From: Alphaproteobacteria bacterium | Lineage (GTDB): Bacteria; Pseudomonadota; Alphaproteobacteria; Caulobacterales; Hyphomonadaceae | Length of the DNA stretch: 64,000 bases | Reading direction: 5' to 3' | Assembly (NCBI GenBank): GCA_018827375.1 | Contig: JAHJYW010000045.1 | Location: 62,001-126,000 of the forward strand | The notes under the pieces: model-generated | What the model was told of the DNA's origin: nothing | What the model saw: only the letters and a program-made list of their open reading frames with translations | The model's database searches: none | Made by a program: the position numbers and the translations under genes | Part shown: positions 34,249-42,724 of the stretch, one piece after another | Layout: each line of letters begins with the position of its first letter | Numbering within the stretch: the first letter of the stretch is position 1

Positions 34249-34935
34249 TCAAGCGTGCAGCGGTCGGGCCGATTTCCTGCGCGCTTTTTGGGCGAACATG
34301 GCCTGATCCGCGCGCGCTACCAGCGTGTCGGCGCTTTGGCCCTCCTGCCATTCGGCGACGCCGCAAGATGCGCCGATCCGGACCGTCCGCGCATCGTCAT
34401 CCTCGCCATTGCGCACAATCAGCTGGTCGATCAACTGCGTCAGCTGGCTCGCCTTGGCCAGGCTGTCGGCAGGGGTGGCCTGCGCAAGCACAATTCCAAA
34501 CTCGTCGCCGCCCAGTCGTCCGACAATGTCGGTTTCGCGCGTGTTCTTCAGCAAAATATCCGAAATACGCAGCAATACATCGTCGCCAGCGGCATGGCCG
34601 AAGGCATCGTTGACCTTCTTGAAATGATCGAGATCGATGAAAATCAGCGAAAGCGGCGTGCGGAAGCGACCGGCGAGCGCAATTTCGCGGCGCACCTCTC
34701 GCTCAAAGGCCCGCCGGTTGAACACCGGGCAGAGCGCATCATTGTCAGCAAGAAGTTCCGCATCGGCCAGCTCCGCGCGCAGTCTCACCGCCTCTTCCCG
34801 CAAGGCGATCACCTCTTCGCTAAGGGCCTCCAGCGCCGCCCGCTCACGCCGGCCAAGCGCGGCGAGATCGACCCCGAGGATATCGAGCAGTGCGCGGCGT
34901 TGATCCTGCGAAAACTGATGGAATTCTTCCGTCAT
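34249..34935 (-). CDS. Cytoplasmic diguanylate cyclase (GGDEF)
   Basis: 228 residues. An N-terminal helical coil (about 1-60, rich in Glu/Arg/Leu) probably drives dimerisation. The GGDEF domain contains DLDHFKKVNDAFGH (metal and nucleotide binding) and the intact active-site motif RLGGDEFGI (142-146). The inhibitory I-site RETD sits at 133-136, exactly five residues before the motif, so product inhibition by cyclic-di-GMP is expected. There is no sensor domain or membrane segment, so the input signal would come through the coil or a partner. It makes c-di-GMP from two GTP. Confidence 0.9.
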   Translation of the reverse strand: MTEEFHQFSQDQRRALLDILGVDLAALGRRERAALEALSEEVIALREEAVRLRAELADAELLADNDALCPVFNRRAFEREVRREIALAGRFRTPLSLIFIDLDHFKKVNDAFGHAAGDDVLLRISDILLKNTRETDIVGRLGGDEFGIVLAQATPADSLAKASQLTQLIDQLIVRNGEDDDARTVRIGASCGVAEWQEGQSADTLVARADQAMFAQKARRKSARPLHA

Positions 34936-35016
34936 GGATCGAAGATATACGTGATTTGCCGCGAGGGGGAGACGTGCAGCAGATGATTCACCTGTGACGT
35001 GTAAACAGGGCGCCAG

Positions 35017-35044
35017 TTGACCGCGCGCGCGGCATTCTTATGGT
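35017..35044 (+). promoter_or_regulatory. Possible purEK promoter
   Basis: TTGACC (35017-35022) and TATGGT (35039-35044) with a 16-base spacer lie about 34 bases before the purE ATG. The match is moderate and the spacer is very GC-rich. Confidence 0.3.
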
Positions 35045-35077
35045 GCGCGCTTTCTGGCGCCGAGGATCCTCAAAACC

Positions 35078-35566
35078 ATGACCACGCTTCCGAAAGTCGG
35101 TATCATCATGGGCAGTCAGTCCGACTGGCCGGTCATGCGCCATGCTGCAGCCATTCTCGAAGAGATGGGCGTGCCGCACGAGGCGAAGATTGTCTCGGCG
35201 CACCGCACACCTGACCGCCTGACCGAATATGCCAAGGCCGCCAGGGACCGCGGCCTCAAAGTGATCATTGCAGGGGCAGGCGGCGCCGCGCATCTGCCCG
35301 GCATGGCAGCCGCGATGACGCCACTGCCTGTGCTGGGTGTCCCGGTCCAGTCCAAGACCCTGTCGGGTTTGGATAGCCTCCTCTCGATTGTGCAGATGCC
35401 ACGGGGCGTGCCCGTCGGCACACTTGCGATTGGCGAAGCAGGCGCTGTAAATGCTGGCCTGATGGCGGCCGCGATCATCGCCCTTAACGATGAAGCAGTG
35501 GCCGCGAAACTCGATGCCTATCGCGCAGCCCAGACTGACGGCGTGGCCGAGGTTCCCGAGGGATGA
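35078..35566 (+). CDS. purE: N5-carboxyaminoimidazole ribonucleotide mutase
   Basis: 162 residues. PurE (class I) converts N5-CAIR to CAIR in purine synthesis. Diagnostic motifs are [26 protein letters not shown] and [12 protein letters not shown], which shape the active site, and [27 protein letters not shown] precedes the ATG. The stop overlaps the ATG of purK by four bases (ATGA), so the two steps of the pathway are translated together. Confidence 0.96.
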   Translation: MTTLPKVGIIMGSQSDWPVMRHAAAILEEMGVPHEAKIVSAHRTPDRLTEYAKAARDRGLKVIIAGAGGAAHLPGMAAAMTPLPVLGVPVQSKTLSGLDSLLSIVQMPRGVPVGTLAIGEAGAVNAGLMAAAIIALNDEAVAAKLDAYRAAQTDGVAEVPEG

Positions 35567-36642
35567 CAGCCTTGCCACCAGGCGCCGTGATCGGGATCCT
35601 TGGCGGCGGACAATTGGGCCGGATGCTGGCTGTCGCCGCGAGCCAGCTTGGCTTTGACGTGCACGTCTATTGCCCGGAAACGGATGCGCCCGCCGCGCGC
35701 GTCGCGATGAAACACTGGCAGGCAGGCTATGACGATGACGTAGCGCTGTCGGGCTTTGCCCGCGCGTGCGATGTCGTCACGCTGGAATTCGAAAACATCC
35801 CCGTGAGCGCCGTGGAGGCCATTGCCGCAACAGGCACCCCACTGCATCCCGGTGCCAAATCGCTTGCCGTGTCGCAGGACCGGGCGGACGAAAAGGCTTT
35901 CCTCAACAGTATTGGCATCGCGACGGCAGACTATCGGACCATCGATGCCGAAGCCGATATCGCGCCGGCGCTGGCTGAAGTCGGCGGCAAAGGTGTCTTG
36001 AAAACACGGCGCGACGGCTATGACGGTAAGGGACAAGCCTGGTTGAAGGCTGAGAGCGATGTTTCCAAAGCGTGGCAGGCGGTTGACCGTGCGCCGTGCG
36101 TTCTGGAGGCGGCGGTAGCGTTCGAACGCGAGATCTCGGTCATTGTGGCCCGGTCGAGCAGTGGCGAGACGGCAAGCTGGGCCCCGCCGCGCAATGTGCA
36201 CGAAGAGGGCATCCTTGCCCGCTCGATTGTGCCATCCGGCCTCTCGCGCGGCGTCGAGGTCGAAGCCCGGCGACAAGCGGTGTCACTGGTTGATGCGCTC
36301 GGCCATGTTGGCGTACTGGCGCTCGAATTCTTCGTCATGGCCGATGGCAGCCTTATCGCCAATGAGTTTGCGCCGCGCGTGCACAATTCCGGCCACTGGA
36401 CGCCCGAAGCTTGCCAGACGGGCCAGTTCGAACAGCACATACGCGCCATTGCCGGGTGGAAGTTAGGCGACACGCATCGGCTTTTTGATGCGGAGATGCT
36501 AAACCTGATCGGGAAAGCAGGCCTGATCGATCCGGCCATGCTGGCCCCGAACGAGACGCTGACACTTTATGGCAAGCGCGAAGCGCGCGCCGGACGCAAG
36601 ATGGGCCACATCACCACGCGCCTCGGACCGCGAAAGGACTAA
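35563..36642 (+). CDS. purK: N5-carboxyaminoimidazole ribonucleotide synthase
   Basis: 359 residues. PurK uses ATP and bicarbonate to make N5-CAIR for PurE. The N-terminal [20 protein letters not shown] binds the substrate, and the ATP-grasp fold shows [15 protein letters not shown] and [13 protein letters not shown]. It overlaps purE by four bases and is followed after four bases by a creatininase-family gene. Confidence 0.95.
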   Translation: MTALPPGAVIGILGGGQLGRMLAVAASQLGFDVHVYCPETDAPAARVAMKHWQAGYDDDVALSGFARACDVVTLEFENIPVSAVEAIAATGTPLHPGAKSLAVSQDRADEKAFLNSIGIATADYRTIDAEADIAPALAEVGGKGVLKTRRDGYDGKGQAWLKAESDVSKAWQAVDRAPCVLEAAVAFEREISVIVARSSSGETASWAPPRNVHEEGILARSIVPSGLSRGVEVEARRQAVSLVDALGHVGVLALEFFVMADGSLIANEFAPRVHNSGHWTPEACQTGQFEQHIRAIAGWKLGDTHRLFDAEMLNLIGKAGLIDPAMLAPNETLTLYGKREARAGRKMGHITTRLGPRKD

Positions 36643-36646
36643 GCCC

Positions 36647-37402
36647 ATGCTGTTACCCGTTTCGACCTGGCAGGACATTGAACGCTGGCTCACCAAATCC
36701 CGCACCATCGTCATTCCCATCGGTTCAATGGAGCAGCATGGCCCGAATGGTTTTATCGGCACAGATGCGCTCTGCCCGGAAATCATAGCCCGGCACGCTG
36801 AGAGCCTCGCGCCGGATGATATTCTGGTTGGCCCGACCTTCAATGTCGGCTGCGCCCAGCACCATCTCGGCTTTCCCGGCACGATCACATTGCGGCCCAC
36901 GACAATGATCGCAGCCATGACCGACTGGACCGAAAGCCTGATGCGACACGGGTTCGAGCGCCTCTACTGGTACAATGGCCATGGCGGCAATATTCACACG
37001 ATTGAGGCCGCCTTCAGCGAAATCCACGCCCGGCGCAGTTTCGACCCGCGCGGCGAGGACAATCGCCCTGGTCTGTCGCTGAAGCGGCGCGACTGGTGGG
37101 ACTTTCGGGACGTGATGGGGCTTTGCAACAAGCTCTATCCCGTGGGTCATGGCAGCCACGCGACGGCATCGGAAGTGTCGGTCACTTATCATGCCTATCC
37201 GGACCGGGCACGGTCAGATGTTGAGATGAGCCCGAAGATTGCGCCCAATGGCAGGATCAGTGATGCCGTGCAGTATCGCCGTGATTTCCCGGATGGACGC
37301 ATCGGGTCTGACCCGACGCAGTCCAACGCAGAGGATGGCGGGAAGATTGTTGAAGCGGCCGCCAAGGCCATGCTGGAAGACGTTGCCCGCTTTTCTGCGT
37401 GA
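36647..37402 (+). CDS. Creatininase-family amidohydrolase
   Basis: 251 residues from ATG 36647, which follows the purK stop by four bases with AAGGA overlapping the purK end. Metal-binding features are visible: E29 and H31 in IGSMEQHGPNG, D40 in GTDALCPE, and YNGHGGNIHTIEAAF. Members include creatininase, 2-amino-5-formylamino-6-ribosylaminopyrimidinone hydrolase (ArfB) and mycofactocin MftE; context does not choose among them. Location right after purEK suggests, without proving, a link to purine or imidazole ribotide metabolism. Confidence 0.82.
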   Translation: MLLPVSTWQDIERWLTKSRTIVIPIGSMEQHGPNGFIGTDALCPEIIARHAESLAPDDILVGPTFNVGCAQHHLGFPGTITLRPTTMIAAMTDWTESLMRHGFERLYWYNGHGGNIHTIEAAFSEIHARRSFDPRGEDNRPGLSLKRRDWWDFRDVMGLCNKLYPVGHGSHATASEVSVTYHAYPDRARSDVEMSPKIAPNGRISDAVQYRRDFPDGRIGSDPTQSNAEDGGKIVEAAAKAMLEDVARFSA

Positions 37403-37494
37403 AATGACACGCCCGACTACAGCGGGGACTCTGGCCACGCGCGGCGAAGGGCGGTATCTAGGTATGCTTCCAGAAAGGCGTGCGAACCGGATAC

Positions 37495-38226
37495 ATGCTC
37501 GACATTCAGAGGCTGGAAAAATCATTTGGCGCAAAGCATGCGGTGCGCGGTGTTTCCTTCCGGCTTGAGAAGGGCACGGTGCTCGGCTTTCTCGGGCCGA
37601 ATGGCGCAGGCAAGTCCACGACCATGCGCATGATTGCTGGCGTGCTGGAGCCGGATGCCGGTGACGCGCTGATTGATGGCAAGTCCATACTCGCCAACCG
37701 GCGCGAAGCGCAGCGGGCGCTTGGCTATCTCCCTGAGGGCGCCCCACTTTACGAAGACATGACACCGCCGGAATTCCTGTTCTTCATGGCCTCGGCGCGC
37801 GGCATGAACGGGGTTGCGCGCAAGGACGGCGTGGAGCGGGCGATTGCGGATGCGCGCATCTCCACGGTCTGTGACCAGCGTATCGGCTCACTTTCCAAAG
37901 GCTATCGACGCCGCGTGGGACTGGCAGGCGCCATTCTCCATGACCCGCCTGTCTTGCTGCTGGACGAGCCGACCGACGGACTGGACCCCAATCAGAAACG
38001 CGCCGTTCGCGCGCTTATTGCCCGGATGGCGCCGCACAAGGCGATCCTGATCTCGACGCATACGCTGACCGAGGTGCCCGCCATGTGTACGCGCGCCATC
38101 GTTGTCGACCGGGGCCTGGTGATCGCGGATGGTACGCCAGAGGCGCTGGCGAAGAAGTCGGAAGACGGGACACTGGAAGGTGCTTTCACGCGCCTGACCG
38201 ACCAGGCCGAGGCGGAATCGGCATGA
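37495..38226 (+). CDS. ABC transporter ATPase, GldA-like
   Basis: 243 residues from ATG 37495 (a GTG five codons earlier is possible). Complete ABC motifs: Walker A FLGPNGAGKSTTMRMIAG, Q-loop region LGYLPEGAPLYEDMT, signature GSLSKGYRRRVGLAGA, Walker B PVLLLDEPTDGLDPNQK and H-loop STHTL. It belongs to the ABC-2/GldA class that pairs with a six-helix permease. It starts a tightly coupled set with the permease (ATGA overlap), a GldG-like protein and a DUF4340 protein, a layout known from Gld gliding/secretion loci and seen in non-gliding proteobacteria with unknown function. Confidence 0.88.
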   Translation: MLDIQRLEKSFGAKHAVRGVSFRLEKGTVLGFLGPNGAGKSTTMRMIAGVLEPDAGDALIDGKSILANRREAQRALGYLPEGAPLYEDMTPPEFLFFMASARGMNGVARKDGVERAIADARISTVCDQRIGSLSKGYRRRVGLAGAILHDPPVLLLDEPTDGLDPNQKRAVRALIARMAPHKAILISTHTLTEVPAMCTRAIVVDRGLVIADGTPEALAKKSEDGTLEGAFTRLTDQAEAESA

Positions 38227-38981
38227 TGGTCTGGCTGCGCGAACAGTTTGGTGGCTTCACCGCCACTTACAGACGCGAGCTGGGCGCCTATTTCGCGACG
38301 CCCATGGCTTACGTATTCCTTGCGGTTTTCCTGCTTGCGCTTGGCGTATTCACCTGGGAGGCTTCGCGCTTTTTCGATACCGGTTCGGCCGATCTCGCCC
38401 CCTTCTTCGTCTGGCATCCCTGGCTCTACATGATCTTCCTGCCCGCGCTCGCCATGCGGCTTTGGGCCGATGAGCGGTCCGCCGGTACCGATGAATTGCT
38501 CCTGTCGCTGCCGCTCGGCATGCCGGGACTGGTGCTCGGCAAACTGCTCGCGGCATGGACGGTGTCGGGGGTCGGCCTTGCGCTGACTGCGCCCATGTGG
38601 GTGACGGTCAACGTCCTCGGCAGCCCGGACAATGCGGCCATCATGCTGACCTACATGGTCAGCTTCCTGATGGCAGGCGCGTATCTGTCCATCGGCGCCG
38701 CCATTTCGGCCCTCACGGGCAGCCAGGTGACGGCCTTTGTCATAAGCGTGGTCATCGCATTCATCTTTACAGCGGCTGGCTGGCCGGTGGTCCTGTCCGG
38801 CGTAAAATCCGTATTCGGAACAGGTGGCGCTGAGCTGGTGGCCTCCTTCTCTTTCCTGGCCCAGTTTGAAGGGGCCCAGCGCGGTGTGCTGGAATTGCGC
38901 GCCGTAGTGTTCTTCCTTGGGTTCACCGCTTTCTGGGCCACCCTGAACGGTCTCTGGGCCACACGGCAGAGGCTCGGATAG
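38223..38981 (+). CDS. ABC-2 type permease, GldF-like
   Basis: 252 residues from ATG 38223 (ATG 38226 also possible), overlapping the ATPase stop. Six membrane helices are visible. Conserved features are YRRELGAYFATPMAYVFLAV at the N-terminus, LPALAMRLWADERSAGTDEL with the interface helix that contacts the ATPase, and LLSLPLGMPGLVLGK. These match GldF-type permeases. Substrate unknown; related systems have been proposed to move polysaccharide or lipid-linked components. It is followed after one base by the GldG-like gene. Confidence 0.85.
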   Translation: MMVWLREQFGGFTATYRRELGAYFATPMAYVFLAVFLLALGVFTWEASRFFDTGSADLAPFFVWHPWLYMIFLPALAMRLWADERSAGTDELLLSLPLGMPGLVLGKLLAAWTVSGVGLALTAPMWVTVNVLGSPDNAAIMLTYMVSFLMAGAYLSIGAAISALTGSQVTAFVISVVIAFIFTAAGWPVVLSGVKSVFGTGGAELVASFSFLAQFEGAQRGVLELRAVVFFLGFTAFWATLNGLWATRQRLG

Positions 38982-38982
38982 G

Positions 38983-40881
38983 ATGAAGGCCAAGCATTAC
39001 ATGTTCGCCGCCACGGCGCTTGCCGCCACGATCTTCGTGTCGGGCAATCTGGTCATGCAAAAACTGCTCTCCGGCGCGCGCGTGGATTTCACGGAGAACA
39101 ATCTCTACACGCTGTCGCAAGGCACCAAGGACGCGCTGAGAGGCGTCGCCGAACCGGTCGAAATCACATTTGTCTACACGCGGGGCATCGGACAGGAATA
39201 TCCGGCCGTGCGGGCCTATGCGGCACGCGTGCGCGAGCTTCTGGAAGCGTATCGCAGCCAGTCGCACGGTCAGGTGATTGTACGCGAAATCGACCCATCA
39301 CCCTTTTCCGAGGCTGAAGACGAAGCGCTCGCCGCCGGCATAACCGCCGTGAATACAAACGGGACAGACCCGCTCTATTTCGGCATCATCGGACGCAACG
39401 CGGTCGACGACCAGCGTGTCATCCCCTTCCTGGCGCCCGAGCACGAGCTCACGCTTGAATATGACCTGACACGCATGGTTGCGCGGCTGGATGATCCAGA
39501 CCCGCCCCGTGTCGGTATTCTCTCGTCCCTTCCCGGCATGACGGCGCCCGGTGGCGAGGGCGGCTATGCCCTCTTGTCCGACATTGCGAAATCATTCGAA
39601 ATCGTTCCGATTTCCCAAGAGTTCCAATCCCTGCCCGAGGATATGGACGTGCTCTTCATTGCGCACCCTCCCGAACTGGACCTGCGTCAGGAATGGCTGA
39701 TCGATCAATATGTCCTGCGCCATGGCCGGGCCGTCATCATGGTCGATCCGGCTGCAAAGACCGCTGTTGGCACCAGTATGTTCGACAGGGGAAGTGATCA
39801 CCCACGCTCCGATCTCGGCATACTCGGCAAGGCATGGGGCGTAACCTTGTCAGAAGAAGCGGTTGCCGATGCAGCGAACGCGCTGCCCGTGCCGGTCGAT
39901 ACCGGAAACGGCCGCACGGAAGAACTGGCTCATCCCCTTTTCATTGGCGCCCCCGCCTCAGACATGAACCGGGACGACCTGGTGACGGCAGACCTGACCC
40001 GGAGCGTCAATTTCGGCGCGCCCGGGGCGCTTGTTACGGGCACGCTGCCCGGCGGGGCAGTCTTTTCCCCGCTTATCGAAACCGGTCCCAGCCCGTCCTA
40101 TATCGATGCCGAGCAGGCCGTGCGTGACATGAAGCCGGGCGATGTTCTCAAATCCTACAAGACCGTGCCTGAACCCTTGGTGCTGGCGGGGCGGCTTTCG
40201 GGCCCGCTCGTCACCGCCTTCCCTGCAGGCGCGCCGGCGCTGGATGAACCATCCGATCCGACTCTGGCCGAGCTGATGCGCGCCGAGGCCGCCAATGCGC
40301 CGCCTCACATCGACAGGAGCCAGACCGACGCAGAGATCGTCCTGATCGCGGATGTCGATACGATTGCAGACGATTTCTACATCGTGCCCGGACGCGGCAC
40401 GGTTGTGGCCGATGATGGCGCGCTTGTCTTGAATGCGCTCGATGCCCTTTCAGGCGGCGGAGAGCTGTCGCGTCTTCGGTCGCGCTCGCCCAGCCTGCGG
40501 CCCATGACCCGCATCGATAAGATGCGGGAAAGTGCAGAGGCGAAATATTTCCGTCAGCAGGCCGAACTGGAAAGCCGCCTGCAAACGGCGCAGACCCGGC
40601 TCGAAGAATTGCAGGAAATTGGCGCTGCCGACGGCTTCTTCTCGGGAGACCTGGAAGCAGACCTGAGCGATTCCGAGCGCACGGAATTGACCCAGTTGCG
40701 CGCTGACATCATTGAGCTTCGCGGTCGCCTGCGCGGAATCGAGCGCGACTACCGGCGCGAGATTGACCGTCTCGAAGGCACACTCAAGATCATCAATATC
40801 TGGGGCGGTCCTCTGCTTGTCGGCCTGATTGGCCTGCTGGTCTGGCGCCGCCAGCGACATCGTCAGGGGCGGAGCGCGTGA
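38983..40881 (+). CDS. GldG-like ABC transport auxiliary protein
   Basis: 632 residues. An N-terminal anchor helix (about 6-28) is followed by a large extracytoplasmic domain beginning FTENNLYTLSQGTKDALRGV, the hallmark start of GldG-like proteins, with VVITFVYTR-type strand (EITFVYTRG), PEHELTLEYDLTRM and PRVGILSSLPGM. A coiled coil rich in Gln/Glu/Arg (about 535-600) precedes a second membrane helix (about 603-622) and a basic cytoplasmic tail. Both ends in the membrane with the bulk in the periplasm suits a gate or adaptor working with the permease. The stop overlaps the GTG start of the DUF4340 gene. Confidence 0.85.
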   Translation: MKAKHYMFAATALAATIFVSGNLVMQKLLSGARVDFTENNLYTLSQGTKDALRGVAEPVEITFVYTRGIGQEYPAVRAYAARVRELLEAYRSQSHGQVIVREIDPSPFSEAEDEALAAGITAVNTNGTDPLYFGIIGRNAVDDQRVIPFLAPEHELTLEYDLTRMVARLDDPDPPRVGILSSLPGMTAPGGEGGYALLSDIAKSFEIVPISQEFQSLPEDMDVLFIAHPPELDLRQEWLIDQYVLRHGRAVIMVDPAAKTAVGTSMFDRGSDHPRSDLGILGKAWGVTLSEEAVADAANALPVPVDTGNGRTEELAHPLFIGAPASDMNRDDLVTADLTRSVNFGAPGALVTGTLPGGAVFSPLIETGPSPSYIDAEQAVRDMKPGDVLKSYKTVPEPLVLAGRLSGPLVTAFPAGAPALDEPSDPTLAELMRAEAANAPPHIDRSQTDAEIVLIADVDTIADDFYIVPGRGTVVADDGALVLNALDALSGGGELSRLRSRSPSLRPMTRIDKMRESAEAKYFRQQAELESRLQTAQTRLEELQEIGAADGFFSGDLEADLSDSERTELTQLRADIIELRGRLRGIERDYRREIDRLEGTLKIINIWGGPLLVGLIGLLVWRRQRHRQGRSA

Positions 40882-41927
40882 CCGACATTCGCCTTCGACG
40901 ACGCGTGCGCCAGGTCCAGGTTCTGGGTGCTCTGGCTGGGCTGCTGACCGTGCTGGCATTTGTGGTCAACATAGGTGGCCACGATACGCCACAAAGCACC
41001 GAGCGCATGGGCAAACTCGTGTTGCCGGATTTTGCGGACGCGCGGGCCGATGCGGCTGAAATCCGCATCACCCTTGCTGACGAGTCCTATACGCTGATCA
41101 ACGGGCCTGACGGATGGACGCTTGAGGGCTCAGGCGGTTATCCGGTGCGCGCCGACAGGCTGGCAAACCTCGCTGGCGGTCTGGGCGAACTCACATGGGG
41201 CGAAGGCCGCACGCGAGACCCCGGAAAGATGAACCGGATCGGCCTGGGGGATCCGCGTGAAGGCGGAACAGGCGCCCTGATCGAGATCGTGAACGAGGCG
41301 GATACCGTGACGGCTTCACTGATCACAGGCCGCAAGGGGGCGAATGTCTATGCCCGCCTTCCGGGCGAAGCGCAGGCGTTCCGCGTCAATGGCGATCTGC
41401 CACCGCTCTACAATCACGATGCATGGCTGGACCTCGACATTATCGACATTCATTCGGATGCCGTTTCCGCTGTCCGGCTGTTTGATGCGCGCAGTAACAG
41501 TCTTTACTTGCAGCGCTCCGTCGGCAGCAGCGACCGAAGCTTCCGCCCCGCGCCGCCGTATCAGGACTATCGCCTTGTCAGTCGCATTGCGGCCTCGACA
41601 CCCGCGCTGGCCCTGACGCGTTTCCGGCCCATTGGCGTCAAGCCGGCCAGCAAGCTCACGACGCGTCCGGTCGGCCGCCATATTACGGAAACGCATGACG
41701 GTCTGGAGGTGGACCTTCAGGCCTATAAGGAACCGGACGGCTACTTCGTCACGCTCCGGGCCATTGAGGCTGGTGAAGGCGCCCAGCGCGGCAGCACGAT
41801 CAACCAGAAGGCTTCTGGATGGGCCTTCGAACTGACCGAATTTGACTGGAATGAGTTTACGCCAGCGATCTCGTCCATCGTCAGGCCGCCCGTACCTGAC
41901 ACTTCAGACTCTCCGGCGCAGCCCTGA
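40878..41927 (+). CDS. DUF4340 domain protein, partner of the Gld-type ABC transporter
   Basis: 349 residues with GTG start in GTGA overlap with the GldG-like gene. One N-terminal membrane helix (about 14-33) precedes a mainly beta extracytoplasmic region: ITLADESYTLINGPDGWTLE, RADRLANLAGGLGELTWGEG and IGLGDPREGGTGALIEIV, typical of DUF4340 repeats. DUF4340 proteins regularly follow GldG-like genes and are thought to sit in the same envelope complex. Nothing enzymatic is recognised. It ends the operon; the next gene is convergent. Confidence 0.85.
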   Translation: MTDIRLRRRVRQVQVLGALAGLLTVLAFVVNIGGHDTPQSTERMGKLVLPDFADARADAAEIRITLADESYTLINGPDGWTLEGSGGYPVRADRLANLAGGLGELTWGEGRTRDPGKMNRIGLGDPREGGTGALIEIVNEADTVTASLITGRKGANVYARLPGEAQAFRVNGDLPPLYNHDAWLDLDIIDIHSDAVSAVRLFDARSNSLYLQRSVGSSDRSFRPAPPYQDYRLVSRIAASTPALALTRFRPIGVKPASKLTTRPVGRHITETHDGLEVDLQAYKEPDGYFVTLRAIEAGEGAQRGSTINQKASGWAFELTEFDWNEFTPAISSIVRPPVPDTSDSPAQP

Positions 41928-41928
41928 A

Positions 41929-42603
41929 CTAGTTTTTCAGATCCATGGCGGCGAGCACGCGGCCGAAGCCGGCTTCCTGAACGACCAGTGCGCAGGTCGA
42001 TTTGCAGACGGAGGGATCAATCTCGACCCGGCCACCAAGCCAGGGACCGATTGAGGTCACATGGGTCACGGGGTGGACCATGTCCGTCGGATTCGCATCG
42101 CCGTCGAGATAGTCGATGACGAAGATATCCGTGAGTTCCTTCACATTGCCCGTCAGCTCGATCTTGCCGCCCTTGCGTGCCAGGTGCGCAGGTGAAGGCT
42201 CAACACGGCTGACACGCTCCAGGGCCGACTCGACCTGTGGCAGTTTGTTACCGGGACATTGCTCGACACCATTGTAGACGGTCTGGGGCGTGTAAGGCCC
42301 GCGCAGGCGGAAACGGTCGACATAGGCGCGCTGGCGATCCTTGGACTCGGACATCGCCATGGGGTCCTTTTCACCGAGATAGTCCCAGTAATCGACTGAC
42401 CATGTGAGGATCAACACGTCATCGCGCTGGGAATCGACCTCCGCGAGTGTCCGGTGTGCCTTCGGGCAAGACCGGCAATTATGCGATGCAAACAGCTCCA
42501 CGAGAACCGGCGCCGCATCCGGGACGGACATGGGCTGACGTGCAGCTGCGGGCAGCGCAACGAACAGCGAGAACGCCAGGGCAAGGAAGGAGATGTGTTT
42601 CAT
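41929..42603 (-). CDS. DUF1223 secreted thioredoxin-like protein
   Basis: 224 residues from ATG 42603, which begins a signal peptide (MKHISFLALAFSLFVALPAA). The family motif VLVELFASHNCRSCPKAHRT contains a CxxC within a thioredoxin-like fold, followed by LILTWSVDYWDYLG and YTPQTVYNGVEQCPG. DUF1223 proteins are exported and of unknown role, possibly redox-active. A good promoter at 42613-42642 would start transcription only about three bases before the ATG, and no ribosome-binding site is visible, so the message may be leaderless. Confidence 0.85.
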   Translation of the reverse strand: MKHISFLALAFSLFVALPAAARQPMSVPDAAPVLVELFASHNCRSCPKAHRTLAEVDSQRDDVLILTWSVDYWDYLGEKDPMAMSESKDRQRAYVDRFRLRGPYTPQTVYNGVEQCPGNKLPQVESALERVSRVEPSPAHLARKGGKIELTGNVKELTDIFVIDYLDGDANPTDMVHPVTHVTSIGPWLGGRVEIDPSVCKSTCALVVQEAGFGRVLAAMDLKN

Positions 42604-42612
42604 GACAGTCTT

Positions 42613-42642
42613 GTTATAGGCGCTTGCCAAATCGCATGACAA
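42613..42642 (-). promoter_or_regulatory. Promoter for the DUF1223 gene, predicting a leaderless transcript
   Basis: On the minus strand TTGTCA (42642-42637) and TATAAC (42618-42613) are 18 bases apart. The -10 ends only nine bases before the ATG at 42603, so the expected start point is about three bases upstream of the start codon. Confidence 0.55.
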
Positions 42643-42663
42643 TCACAGGGGTGTGAGAACTGC

Positions 42664-42698
42664 AAAAAGCCCCCCGCGAGCGAACGCGGAGGGCTTTT
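42664..42698 (-). terminator. Rho-independent terminator of acnA
   Basis: AAAAGCCCCCCGCG pairs with CGCGGAGGGCTTTT around a 6-base loop, with A and T runs on the two sides so that it could work in both directions. It lies 27 bases after the acnA stop on the minus strand and separates acnA from the DUF1223 gene. Confidence 0.85.
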
Positions 42699-42724
42699 GT
42701 TGGTCGGGTTGTTCAATGGCTGCG

